Shown here: positions 45,220-54,137 of the stretch, piece after piece
Position numbering within the stretch: the first letter of the stretch is position 1
How the letters are laid out: each line of letters starts with the position of its first letter
Source: JAWPMV01 sp039819665
Lineage (GTDB): Bacteria > Bacteroidota > Bacteroidia > J057
Assembly (NCBI GenBank): GCA_039819665.1
Contig: JBCBRM010000039.1
Location: 1 to 64,000 of the forward strand
Length of the DNA stretch: 64,000 nt
Reading direction: 5' to 3'
The notes under the pieces: model-generated
Database searches by the model: none
What the model was told of the DNA's origin: nothing
The model's input: only the letters and a program-made list of their open reading frames with translations
Program-made: the position numbers and the translations under genes

Positions 45220-48207
45220 ATGAACTGCTATTACCCAAACCCGTTTCTTAGTTTCATCTTAGGTCTCTTTTTTTTGTTAGCTATTTCAGCCTGTCAGGAA
45301 AAGGGCTCAACTATTCCCAATGCCCCTCAAGGCTTTGAGATTCATCCTGATTTTCGCTTGGAAGCGGTGGCTACAGAACCCCTGGTTTTTGACCCGGTTG
45401 ATATGGAATTTGATGAAAGAGGAGAGGCTTATGTTCTGGAAATGCCTGGTTATCCTTTGAGGGATGAAGAGAGCCGATTAATACATTTAATTGACGAAAA
45501 TGGGGATGGTATTTATGATAAAAGAGAGCTCTATGCAGATAGCCTCTTTCTGGCTTCTTCCTTTATGCCATACCGTGGAGGAATGTTGGTTGCTTCACCT
45601 CCTCATCTCCTTTTCTTGAAAGATGAAGATGGCGACGGAGCTGCGGATAAAAAAGAAATCCTTATGGAGGGGTTTCGGGTAGGTAATCTTCAACACAATT
45701 ATAATGGACTTACCTACGGACTTGATAACTGGATCTACGCTGCTAATGGTGGGAATTCGGGTAAGCCTTTTTTTACAGGGCAGGAAGAGAAAGCCATTGA
45801 AATGAGGGGGGAAGATTTTCGATTTGATCTGGATAGAAAAATTTTGGAAAGGGTAGGAGAATCTTCAGGCGGATTTGAATTGGCTTTTGATAATTGGGGA
45901 AGAATGTATGAAACCCATAATCTGGAACACGTTTCTCAATTGGTTTTTCAGGGGAAATATCTGGAAGGCCTGCCTGTTTCTACTTCTCATAGCCTGACCA
46001 ATATCTCCGACCATGAAGAAAATGGCCTATCCCGGATTTATCCAATTGGAGAACAGGATACGCGGGTAAATCATCCCGAGCAATCCGGTTATTTCTCTGG
46101 GGCTTGTGGAATCAGTTTTTATGGAGGAAATGCTTTTCCAGATGGCTTTAATAATAGCCTCTTTATTGCTGATGTAGTACTTAATCTAATCCATATTGAC
46201 CTTTTAAATGATGAAGGAGCAGTTTCAGTTGCTTCCAGAAATCGGGAAAAGGTAGAGTTTCTTGCGTCCAGCGATCGCGCTTTTAGACCGGTAAATCTGG
46301 CCACTGGTCCGGATGGGTCATTATACGTATTGGATATGCATCGGGAAGTGATTGAACATCCAGAATGGATCCCTGATGAGTTAGAAGAAAAGATGGATTT
46401 AGGCGCAGGTAAAAAAGAGGGAAGGATATACCGAATCAGTCCGCTGAAAAAGAGTTTGGCAAAGCCGATAAACTTTGAAGACGCTGATGAGAATGTTTTG
46501 CTCACTGCACTCTCAAATACCAATCAATGGGCGCGAATGACGGCTCAACGATTGATTGTAGAGAATCAAAGGAAAGATTTAGTTCCAGCACTAAAAAATA
46601 TGCTCAAAACTGCGGATTCTCCCTATGGAAGAATGCACGCAATGTGGAGCCTACAAGGCCTGGGGGCATTGGAAGTAAGTGATCTTGAGCTTTTGTTTAC
46701 AGATAAGGTTGCAGGGGTAAGGGAAAATGCAATACGAGCCAGCGAGGAAAATTTAGCCTATCATCCCGAATTGGCAAAAAGCCTTCTTAAAAGTTGTAAA
46801 GACGATCATCCTCGTGTTAGGATGCGGGCCGCTCTTGCATTGGGGCAAATCCCGGATGAGTATTTCGCCTCCTTTGCGCGGGATATTTTTTATGGGCTTC
46901 AACATATGATGGGGGAAAAAGATGCGGATAAATGGTCGGCCATAGCTGCCGCGACTGCTATGAAAAAACAGCCTCTGACTTTTGCGCGTCAATTGCTGGA
47001 ACTTCAGCCAAACTCTTTGTCTGAAAACAATATGGAGGCCTTACTTTCCCTCTGCAAGATGTTGGCAAAGAATTCGAATAAAATGGCGGTAGAAGTCCTA
47101 ATCACCGGTATTGCTACCAAGGCTGAATTTGACCCCCAACAGCAAGCCCAATTGTTGGAAAGTATTGCGGATAGCTGGTCGGCTGGGAAGGCCTTTAATC
47201 CAACTGCATTAGAGAAAAATCTTGCAGCCATAGAAAAACGCGGGAATACACAAGTTTTGAAAGCAAGCGGGAAAGTTCGAACAGCTTTTGAATTGAGTGC
47301 ATCTCCACAAATACAGCAATTAATGGCGGATGCGAAAAAAGGTATTCTAGATGGAAATAAATCGGTGGAAGAAAGGCTCGAATTGCTAAAGCTGATGGGA
47401 CTGAGTGATTTTGAAGATAGAAAAACTAGCCTCTATGCCATGTTGGATAATCTCCAGGCATTCGCCCTCCAAGGAGAAGCTCTCAAGCAACTCTGGGAAT
47501 CTGATAATCGAGAAGTAGGAGCAGAATTATTGAAACTTTGGTCGGATTTGGGGCCAGAAGCACGTAAGATGGCTGGGAGTATTTTGCTCTATAAATCTTA
47601 TAATCATGATATGCTACTAACGGCATTGGAGGAAAAGAAAGTAAATCCGGGAGAGCTTAACCTTGACCTGGAAAGGAGAAGGGTGCTTTTGTGGTCGGAG
47701 AATGAGGAAGTAAAGGCGAGGGCTGAAGCGCTTTTTTCGGATGCTGGAGTTTTGCAAAGAAAAGAAGCCATGGAGAAGATGAGACCAGCATTGGCAATTG
47801 CCGGAGATATACATAAAGGGGAAGAGCAATTTCAATTGCTTTGTTCTACTTGTCATCAATATGGCGAAATGGGTAAAGAAGTTGGGCCAGTGCTGACAGA
47901 AATAAATCGAAAGAGTAAAGAGTCCCTGATGCATGACATTTTAGACCCCAATGCAGCCGTCGACACCAAGTACCTAAACCATAGCATTCGCACCAAGGAT
48001 GGAAATATTTACACAGGCATAATTTACTCCGAAAATGACGATGAACTTCGGCTAAGGATGACAGGAGGAAAAGAAGAACTCATAGCTAAGAAAAACATAG
48101 AAAAACTGAGCTCTTTAGGGATTTCTTTTATGCCTGAAGGCCTGGAAGAAGGACTTACCCCTGAAGATTTTGCCGATCTGCTAGCCTTTCTTCAGCAAGC
48201 CCCCTGA
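45220..48207 (+). CDS. PVC-type membrane-bound dehydrogenase lipoprotein with HEAT repeats and cytochrome c domain
   Basis: 995 residues. Lipobox AISAC (Cys25). N-terminal beta-propeller of the putative membrane-bound dehydrogenase type (about 40-410, GFEIHPDFRLEAVATEP and NLATGPDGSLYVLDMHREVIEHP), a helical HEAT-repeat middle (about 410-850, WSLQGLGALE and RVRMRAALALGQIP) and a C-terminal cytochrome c domain with C875-S-T-C878-H879 and the downstream region EVGPVLTEINRK. Proteins of this build in Planctomycetes and Bacteroidota are thought to oxidise sugars or other organics outside the cytoplasm and pass electrons to the heme. It lies 72 nt after HTCS, opposite the susCD operon. Confidence 0.9.
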   Translation: MNCYYPNPFLSFILGLFFLLAISACQEKGSTIPNAPQGFEIHPDFRLEAVATEPLVFDPVDMEFDERGEAYVLEMPGYPLRDEESRLIHLIDENGDGIYDKRELYADSLFLASSFMPYRGGMLVASPPHLLFLKDEDGDGAADKKEILMEGFRVGNLQHNYNGLTYGLDNWIYAANGGNSGKPFFTGQEEKAIEMRGEDFRFDLDRKILERVGESSGGFELAFDNWGRMYETHNLEHVSQLVFQGKYLEGLPVSTSHSLTNISDHEENGLSRIYPIGEQDTRVNHPEQSGYFSGACGISFYGGNAFPDGFNNSLFIADVVLNLIHIDLLNDEGAVSVASRNREKVEFLASSDRAFRPVNLATGPDGSLYVLDMHREVIEHPEWIPDELEEKMDLGAGKKEGRIYRISPLKKSLAKPINFEDADENVLLTALSNTNQWARMTAQRLIVENQRKDLVPALKNMLKTADSPYGRMHAMWSLQGLGALEVSDLELLFTDKVAGVRENAIRASEENLAYHPELAKSLLKSCKDDHPRVRMRAALALGQIPDEYFASFARDIFYGLQHMMGEKDADKWSAIAAATAMKKQPLTFARQLLELQPNSLSENNMEALLSLCKMLAKNSNKMAVEVLITGIATKAEFDPQQQAQLLESIADSWSAGKAFNPTALEKNLAAIEKRGNTQVLKASGKVRTAFELSASPQIQQLMADAKKGILDGNKSVEERLELLKLMGLSDFEDRKTSLYAMLDNLQAFALQGEALKQLWESDNREVGAELLKLWSDLGPEARKMAGSILLYKSYNHDMLLTALEEKKVNPGELNLDLERRRVLLWSENEEVKARAEALFSDAGVLQRKEAMEKMRPALAIAGDIHKGEEQFQLLCSTCHQYGEMGKEVGPVLTEINRKSKESLMHDILDPNAAVDTKYLNHSIRTKDGNIYTGIIYSENDDELRLRMTGGKEELIAKKNIEKLSSLGISFMPEGLEEGLTPEDFADLLAFLQQAP

Positions 48208-48415
48208 TATGTTACATATGTGTTGGATATTGGGCGTGGATATTTCCATATTGAGAAATAAGCCTAAGGAATAGTAGCGACGAAAGCCTGAGATAGCTTC
48301 GCTTTTCCCGGAATAAGATGATTTCGCTGCTAAGTGATTGCGCACAGGCTGTTTTCCAATGCTATTATATCCCGATCAGATTTTCGGATCTGGGCTCGGA
48401 TATTTTATGCATACG

Positions 48416-49216
48416 ATGAGTAAAAAACGATCCAGAGAAGATTTAAGGAAAATGATTGCCATGGGAAAAGAGGCCCAGGTGATTGATTGGTTGCTTGCTC
48501 ATTTGGATGGACAGAAACGTGATGTAAGGCGTCAAATTACTATTCAGTCTAATAGATTTCAAAAGCTGAAACGAAGAAGACTGGAAGGAAGTATAGACCG
48601 AAATAGTGCCAATGTAGAAAGTTCTCAAATTTCCGGAATTCTGCTGGAAATTTTGGATAATTATGATTTTGAGGAAGGAAATCCTGACAAGGCAGATGCA
48701 AAGATTAATGGTAGCTCACTTGATAGTCCGCCTAAAAAATCTCCACGTTTAGCTTCTGTTGGAATGCTATTATTAGGGATTACCTTAGTTTCTGCTTCTG
48801 GAGTATTGTTGTGGAATCTATTGGGGAAAAAACCTACGACTGAAGGGAAAGAGAAAGTAGAGGTCAACTATACAGCTGCAAACTGGTTGGGTTTCTGGGA
48901 GGTTAATTTTATCAATGCGGGAAAGGATCGAAAAGCTAATTTGGTTCTGAAAGCGGAAGGTGCGAAATGGTTGGGAACAGTAAGCATATTAGCTGAAGGA
49001 AGAGATGCTGCTTATGATTTGATCCTGGATAATATGCAGCCAGCGGAGAATTATCTTTGGCTTTCAGGAAGATGGCGAACGGAACCTGATTTTATTCCAG
49101 CCATGAATGGAGAATTTAGCCTGAGCCTGAAAGAAAATGGTAAAGCATTTGAGGGCTATTTCCGGAATAGGGATGGAAGTGGAAAGCAGAATAGCTGGAA
49201 AGGAAAGAAAAAATAA
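48416..49216 (+). CDS. Membrane-anchored EAD11-like protein with lipocalin-like C-terminal domain
   Basis: 266 residues; start taken at ATG 48416, where the EAD11-type sequence begins (ATG 48407 and 48359 also fit). Residues 8-82 match effector-associated domain 11: LRKMIAMGKEAQVIDWLL, then IQSNRFQKLKRRRLEGSI and LLEILDNYDF. Such domains usually link conflict-system effectors to sensors. A single membrane helix follows (about 114-136), then a beta-rich domain (about 156-264) with lipocalin-like strands (GFWEVNF, GEFSLSLKENGKAFEGYFR, SWKGK). With the basic N-terminus inside, the EAD11 part would be cytoplasmic and the beta part outside. The barrel gene follows after 24 nt. Confidence 0.7.
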   Translation: MSKKRSREDLRKMIAMGKEAQVIDWLLAHLDGQKRDVRRQITIQSNRFQKLKRRRLEGSIDRNSANVESSQISGILLEILDNYDFEEGNPDKADAKINGSSLDSPPKKSPRLASVGMLLLGITLVSASGVLLWNLLGKKPTTEGKEKVEVNYTAANWLGFWEVNFINAGKDRKANLVLKAEGAKWLGTVSILAEGRDAAYDLILDNMQPAENYLWLSGRWRTEPDFIPAMNGEFSLSLKENGKAFEGYFRNRDGSGKQNSWKGKKK

Positions 49217-49240
49217 GAACATAAATACAAGCAAGAATCT

Positions 49241-50224
49241 ATGTATGCTAAACAGTTTTTAGTGCTGGGATTCCTATGCCTTTTTCTCATGCATATGGAA
49301 GCTCTACAAGCCCAATCAGAAGAATCAGAAGAAGGCCTTAGTCTGCTTTCTGATACGAGTTTATTTATTGGAGGCTCTTCTCTGACTTTACTCCGAAAAA
49401 ATGCGCTGGAGGTTAACCTATTTAGCTCGATAACTTCTTTTCAGATAGGAGTAAGGAAATCCAGGGAAACCTCTCCTTATGCAGACCTGAGTAGACTTAC
49501 AGATTTCAGCAGTCGGATGGATGCCTATTTGGGGATGTCTCGAAATGGTCGTTTTGATCTGGGCTTTCGCCTGGAATATAGAAGAAGGAGACGCGACAAT
49601 GCTGCCCGATCTTCCATAGGAGAAGTTTTTGATTCCTATAATCCCCAGCAAGGCTTGTGGGATAATTCCTTTGGGGGAGTTACCAGAGCGGGGCTGCGTT
49701 TTCGATTTCAACCTCTGGCAAATAATCAAAGATTGACCATGTATGGGGGCTATTCCGCTGCCGTATTAAAATCAGAAGAATTTCAGGAAGGTTTGGCTGT
49801 TACAGCGGATAGGGTAGATCTCAATATAGCTTACTTTACTCCTCTCAATAATCAGGTATATTATTTTTTCAGTCTAAATGGATTTACAGATCTGCAAAAC
49901 CGTGAGGACACCTTATCCAATTACCAACTAGGAGCGAATTTTGCCCTCATTCATACCAGCATCAATCGCCGCTTTACCATCTATCCTGGTTTGAATTACA
50001 GTATCAATGCAGAGCCAGTCAATGAGTTGAGTGGTAAATCTGGTCTGGCATGGACCAGCCAGCAATTTGCTGCCTTTTTAGGTGCTCAGTTACAGTTTAA
50101 TTCGCGTTTTCTCCTTAATACAACGATCACTTTCCCCATAAGTAGTAGGTTTAGTTCACCCTGGTTAGGAATAGTCCCCAGGAGTACCAGCTCCCTGAGT
50201 CTGGGTTTAAGACTGCTTATTTAA
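49241..50224 (+). CDS. Outer-membrane beta-barrel protein
   Basis: 327 residues. Signal peptide to about residue 26 (ending ALQAQ). After an acidic stretch the chain alternates short amphipathic strands with turns, ending in a final strand SSLSLGLRLLI with a terminal hydrophobic residue, the pattern of small outer-membrane barrels. No family-level motif. It follows the EAD11 protein by 24 nt, with a terminator beyond the stop, so the two form a unit. The barrel may sit in the outer membrane opposite the anchored sensor domain. Confidence 0.7.
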   Translation: MYAKQFLVLGFLCLFLMHMEALQAQSEESEEGLSLLSDTSLFIGGSSLTLLRKNALEVNLFSSITSFQIGVRKSRETSPYADLSRLTDFSSRMDAYLGMSRNGRFDLGFRLEYRRRRRDNAARSSIGEVFDSYNPQQGLWDNSFGGVTRAGLRFRFQPLANNQRLTMYGGYSAAVLKSEEFQEGLAVTADRVDLNIAYFTPLNNQVYYFFSLNGFTDLQNREDTLSNYQLGANFALIHTSINRRFTIYPGLNYSINAEPVNELSGKSGLAWTSQQFAAFLGAQLQFNSRFLLNTTITFPISSRFSSPWLGIVPRSTSSLSLGLRLLI

Positions 50225-50247
50225 GTTGTCTGATGATAATTGATTTG

Positions 50248-50274
50248 ACCGGGGCCTATAAGCTCCGGTTTTTT
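50248..50274 (+). terminator. Rho-independent terminator after the EAD11/barrel pair
   Basis: 8-bp stem with one G-U pair (ACCGGGGC 50248-50255, GCTCCGGT 50262-50269), 6-nt loop CTATAA, then six Ts. Confidence 0.85.
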
Positions 50275-50451
50275 GTTCTATATTCCTGTTTGTGCAAAGC
50301 ATGAAGAAGGGATTCTTTGTCCCTCTGCTTCATCCGGAATGAAAAGAGTTTGCTTGCTATGCGTGATTATTTAGACCATGAGTCCCACAGATCTTGCGTA
50401 GAGCCTAAGCCTTTCTCTATTACCTTTCGCAATGCTATTTAAGTTTCTGCC

Positions 50452-50481
50452 AAAAAAAAAGCCCCCGGAAGAACCGAGGGC
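50452..50481 (-). terminator. Rho-independent terminator for the minus-strand lipoprotein
   Basis: Read on the minus strand: GCCCTCGG, loop TTCTT, CCGGGGGC (one G-U pair), then nine Ts. It lies 35 nt downstream of the stop at 50516. Confidence 0.88.
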
Positions 50482-50515
50482 AGCAATTGTTAAAACCTTG
50501 GGATTCTCTAATTCT

Positions 50516-51445
50516 TTAATCTCCTTCCTGGACTGCTTTAAACAGCAAAAGTTGATGACCAGTTAATTGAGAGGTTAGCACCATAAGATTTTGCCTTTGA
50601 TTTAGATTTGGGTTCTCAATACACGCACCCCCTACCATAAAGCCCGAATTGAGGACTTCACTTGGATCAACAAATGAACCAATATATTCTTCGACTGTCC
50701 CTACTCTGGGATTGCCCGTTCTATCTATAAAAATTTGAATGTAGTTATTCTCAAAATCGACTACACCCGAAACAGGGTTATTATGAAATAAGCTTTCATC
50801 CTGATTTTCTGTACAAGCTCCAATGGCAAACTCAAAACTCTTTTCATCCAAAAACTTGGAGTCAAAGAAGGTCGTATCAATTTTTGGTGTACTAGGGTCC
50901 TCATCAATGGGACTTCCATCCGGATTTGACAGGAAATGCTTCTGAAAATCTCCAAACCACAGGCAATAGGATCGATCCTGAGGAGAAATCCAGGCATTTG
51001 TAATATCAATAGGATCAATTACAGGCAGAGAAGGAATTACAATCTCTGGTAAAATCGGGGTTACAAAATTGGGATTGTCTGAGAAGTAATCCGCACTTCG
51101 CGAACCGAGATTTGCGATGGGAATCAAGCCACCGCAATCCGGATCTTCTACCAGCAGTTCTACATCTCCTGTCATATTCTCAGGCATTTTTACTATTACC
51201 CCTCTGTCTCTGACAAAACGCTTCTGAACGCGTACTTCAGCTCCTGTATTGGGTTCTACAGCATAAATGATCTCATTCCTTAGCAAATCTGCAGGCTGGG
51301 TCTGTATCATGATTTCCATCCCCGCAATAGCTTCGGTTATGGATAATTGTGCAGTAACTCCCAATGAGGTATCGCATTTAGGATTGCAGGAGCTTAGCAA
51401 TAAAATTGTAAACAGGCTAATATATAGCAGCAAGTTTCTTAACAT
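50516..51445 (-). CDS. Lipoprotein of unknown function
   Basis: 309 residues. Lipobox LLSSC (Cys20). Several cysteines follow in pairs (CNPKC, DPDCGG, GACTENQ, GACIEN), which could form disulfides. The N-domain looks like an all-beta immunoglobulin or IPT fold; the central part is proline-rich (TPILPEIVIPSLPVIDPID). No catalytic motif is visible. It is the second gene of a pair with the coiled-coil protein (36 nt between), and has its own terminator. Function unknown. Confidence 0.75.
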   Translation of the reverse strand: MLRNLLLYISLFTILLLSSCNPKCDTSLGVTAQLSITEAIAGMEIMIQTQPADLLRNEIIYAVEPNTGAEVRVQKRFVRDRGVIVKMPENMTGDVELLVEDPDCGGLIPIANLGSRSADYFSDNPNFVTPILPEIVIPSLPVIDPIDITNAWISPQDRSYCLWFGDFQKHFLSNPDGSPIDEDPSTPKIDTTFFDSKFLDEKSFEFAIGACTENQDESLFHNNPVSGVVDFENNYIQIFIDRTGNPRVGTVEEYIGSFVDPSEVLNSGFMVGGACIENPNLNQRQNLMVLTSQLTGHQLLLFKAVQEGD

Positions 51446-51481
51446 AGGATTCGTGTTAAAGGGTTTAGAATAACCCGAATG

Positions 51482-52576
51482 CTAAAGGGCATCCAGGACG
51501 TTAGCAATCATTTTTTCAAGGTCATTGATATCAGGATTTAGGGTGGATTCTAAGCTTTGCCCCATTTGTTTGATCTTCTTAATCCTTTTTTGGCTTATCT
51601 CTCGATTTAGTTCGTTGAAGGAGGGTACAAGCTTCTCTTCATGTAGGCTGATGAGCAAAAATTCATATAGTTGTGCGAGCCTTTGATATAAAGCTGGATT
51701 CTCCCAGTATCTATTGACACCTTCCAGGAGGCCTTTATGATTCTTTTTTATCTTTTCGAAGCTATTATTATAGGCAATTGCAGCTCTTTTGTAAGGATTG
51801 TAATTGTTGGATTTATAATAATCCTGCAGGTATTTATTCTGGTCCCTGATATCCTTGATTCGCACCAGATATTCCTGTAAATCTTCACTTATTTGGTTAT
51901 AAATATCTTGCTGACGTAGGTACTTTTCCTCCAGTGCTACAAAAAGGGCTTGTCGTAGGCTTTCATTTTCCCGCTCTTTTTCCACCAGGCGAATTCTCAA
52001 ATCTTCCAGTACTTTTTGCTGATTTTCGTTTCTGTCTCTGGCTCTCCCTAATCTTACTTCCAAATTCTGAACCTTCTGAGCTAAGCGGGTGCGTTGCTGG
52101 CGCATTTCCATTAAAGAATCCCGTAGGGCATTATACATGCTGTTTAAACGTTTTTTATCCATTTCCAACCCATTTACCTTTCGGGTCAGGTTTTTGATCT
52201 CCTGGTATAGGTTTTCATCCTTCTCTTTGCTTACGACTGTGATTTTAACCTCCAGAGAGATATTGGGGTTATTCAGGATGATATTGCCATCTCGGGGATC
52301 GAGAAAGGCAAATTCGTCTGGGGGAATGTCAATACGTATGCTACTTTGATTTTTGGGAGTCTTGAAGCTAAAGTATCCCCTGGCATCAGTTACTTTTTTA
52401 CTTGGGGCCGCTTTCTCATGGCGTACCCATAGTTCAACCCCACTCAGGCCTTTTTCTGAATCACCGTCTTTTAGCATGATCCAGCCATCAACTTGTATGG
52501 CTTCAGGGAATTGTGCATGAACAGGTTGTAATATACCCATCAGCATCACTATCCCTGTTAGGAATATTGATCTCAT
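51482..52576 (-). CDS. Secreted coiled-coil protein with carboxypeptidase-regulatory-like N-domain
   Basis: 364 residues. Signal peptide to about residue 22 (ending PVHAQ). A single prealbumin/carboxypeptidase-regulatory-like beta domain at about 28-110 (DGWIMLKDGDSEKGLSGVELWVRHE ... GYFSFKTP), then a long heptad-rich helix (about 120-220, LTRKVNGLEMDKKRLNS ... LRIRLVEKERENESL). The last 130 residues are helical. Because it lacks a transmembrane segment or lipobox it is probably periplasmic. Gene order: it precedes the lipoprotein at 50516 by 36 nt. Ligand or partner unknown. Confidence 0.75.
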   Translation of the reverse strand: MRSIFLTGIVMLMGILQPVHAQFPEAIQVDGWIMLKDGDSEKGLSGVELWVRHEKAAPSKKVTDARGYFSFKTPKNQSSIRIDIPPDEFAFLDPRDGNIILNNPNISLEVKITVVSKEKDENLYQEIKNLTRKVNGLEMDKKRLNSMYNALRDSLMEMRQQRTRLAQKVQNLEVRLGRARDRNENQQKVLEDLRIRLVEKERENESLRQALFVALEEKYLRQQDIYNQISEDLQEYLVRIKDIRDQNKYLQDYYKSNNYNPYKRAAIAYNNSFEKIKKNHKGLLEGVNRYWENPALYQRLAQLYEFLLISLHEEKLVPSFNELNREISQKRIKKIKQMGQSLESTLNPDINDLEKMIANVLDAL

Positions 52577-52757
52577 AGCTTTAAATCTTAATGCACTTGA
52601 TTCTATAGACCCTTGTTCGGAAAGGGAAAATCGCCTATAAATTAAATGGTGGCTAGCTTTCAGACTAACACAGGTTTATCATTCTTTGTCAAATGGTGTG
52701 GGTTGGTCATTAGCTTTGCTTTTTAGGCTTGTGAGAGAAGTAGGTTTAATTCTTTTT

Positions 52758-52869
52758 CCACCTTTTTCGAAAAGGTGGAGCCAAAATCGCAGAGCCCAAA
52801 GCCAGCCGCAGCTGCCGCCCCAGCTCCCGATGGGCTCTGCTGGGCCACCGCGCGGGGGTAGGAGGGGTA
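52758..52869 (+). repeat. Structured GC-rich intergenic element, copy 1
   Basis: 112 nt. First hairpin: CCACCTTTT (52758-52766) and AAAAGGTGG (52770-52778). Linker CCAAAATC. Second stem: GCAGAGCCCA (52789-52798) and TGGGCTCTGC (52831-52840), enclosing a 32-nt GC-rich loop that starts AAGCCA and ends GCTCCCGA. Tail with CGCGC, ending AGGAGGGGTA (52860-52869). Much more GC-rich than the surrounding genes. See copy 2. Confidence 0.75.
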
Positions 52870-52870
52870 G

Positions 52871-52985
52871 ATTCGGTAACCTATTTCTGCTGATATCAAT
52901 CAGCAGCTACGGCGATTGCACTGAAAAGTAAATCTGATAAATAATTAACTCCAACACCCTAACACGCTAACACACCAACACGTTT
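52871..52985. other. Spacer between the two structured elements
   Basis: 115 nt without a gene. It contains a perfect 8-bp hairpin (CTGCTGAT 52887-52894, ATCAGCAG 52899-52906) and then a run of AACAC-type pentamers at 52952-52984. With the two elements it fills the 629-nt gap from 52577 to 53205; the outer parts 52577-52757 and 53096-53205 show nothing further. Confidence 0.5.
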
Positions 52986-53095
52986 TACCCCTCCTGCGCG
53001 ACGGGGCTCAGCTGCTGCATCGGGTGCGGGGGCCGGACAGCGCCTTGGATTTGCAGCAGCTTGATTTTTGCTTCTTTTCATCTAAGGAAAAGAAG
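52986..53095 (-). repeat. Structured GC-rich intergenic element, copy 2 (inverted)
   Basis: 110 nt, in the opposite orientation. On the minus strand: hairpin CTTCTTTTC (53095-53087) and GAAAAGAAG (53079-53071), a CAAAAATC linker, stem AGCTGCTGCA (53061-53052) and TGCAGCAGCT (53019-53010) around a 32-nt loop starting AATCCA and ending GCACCCGA, and the tail CGCGC then AGGAGGGGTA (52995-52986). Same order and same loop length as copy 1; arms differ in sequence but pair. Confidence 0.75.
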
Positions 53096-53205
53096 AAAAG
53101 AACCCTATAAGAAAGTTAATGTAAAGTTTACTAAAATGTTCTTTTGCATCTTACCAGACAAATGAGAAAAGGAAAAGAAGTATACTTGCAACTAGATTAA
53201 CATAC

Positions 53206-54069
53206 ATGGAATTTAAGGGAAGAAATCAGGAATATCTTATCATAGAGGAAATCAGCTCTGATAATTGCTTTATCCTGAAAGAGCGGATTGAAAATGGGCT
53301 GAGCATCGTTTGGAACCTTGAAGGAAAATCAATCTTAAGCATTGATGGACAGAAATTTCCTTTAGAAGAAGGTGAAATGATCTTTTTGACCGAATTTCAT
53401 CATGTAAAAGTGGATCAAATCGGGAAAGCGAAATTGGTGCGCTTCAATCGTCCTTTCTATTGTATCAAGGATCATGATTCAGAAGTAAGTTGCAAGGGGA
53501 TTTTATTTTTCGGCGCTTCTCAAGTACCAAGAGTAAAATTAGATGGGGAAAGCAAGAAACAATTTGAATTGCTTTGGGAAGTCTTCGAAATGGAGATGAA
53601 ATCTGTGGACCACCTACAATATGAAATGCTTCAGATGTTGCTCAAACGATTGATCATTCTTTGCACACGTCTATTTAAGGAGCAGCAAAAAGTAGAGGGT
53701 ATGGAGACGAAAAAGATGGACATTGTCAGGGAATTTAACTATTTGGTCGAAAGTCACTTCCGGAAATACCATGCAGTTGCAGATTATGCTGAGCTTCTGT
53801 TTAAATCTCCTAAAACCCTTTCCAACCTCTTTGCCCAATACAATCAGAAGACTCCTCTTCAAATCATCCATGAGCGTATCCTGTTGGAAGCCAAGCGTAT
53901 GTTGAGTTATACCGATACGCCGGTTAAAGAAATTGCCTATGAGCTTGGCTATGATGATTTACAGTCATTCAGCCGTTTTTTTAAAGCTCGTACCAAATCT
54001 TCACCTAAAAAATACCGAGAATTCCAGTCTTCGGGAAAAATTGATAACTCTTTGGGAAAGATCGCCTAA
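53206..54069 (+). CDS. AraC family transcriptional regulator
   Basis: 287 residues. The N-terminal half (about 15-110) looks like a cupin-type ligand-binding domain (FPLEEGEMIFLTEFHHVKV); the C-terminal third (about 190-280) is the AraC double helix-turn-helix: LFKSPKTLSNLFAQYNQKTPLQIIHERIL and PVKEIAYELGYDDLQSFSRFFKARTKSSPKKYRE, including the signature. It stands 68 nt before the AhpD-like gene and probably regulates that pair. Confidence 0.92.
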   Translation: MEFKGRNQEYLIIEEISSDNCFILKERIENGLSIVWNLEGKSILSIDGQKFPLEEGEMIFLTEFHHVKVDQIGKAKLVRFNRPFYCIKDHDSEVSCKGILFFGASQVPRVKLDGESKKQFELLWEVFEMEMKSVDHLQYEMLQMLLKRLIILCTRLFKEQQKVEGMETKKMDIVREFNYLVESHFRKYHAVADYAELLFKSPKTLSNLFAQYNQKTPLQIIHERILLEAKRMLSYTDTPVKEIAYELGYDDLQSFSRFFKARTKSSPKKYREFQSSGKIDNSLGKIA

Positions 54070-54137
54070 CTAAAGGCCTTTTTCATCAGCCATCTTTGTA
54101 TTGTTCTTTTAATTAATCACTTAACAACAACAGTACA

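Noticed and set aside
52686..52931. 81-residue open frame rich in Pro, Gly and Arg over the GC-rich element
   Set aside because: It crosses a structured repeat, has no start context, and the composition is produced by the GC-rich arms; no family resemblance.
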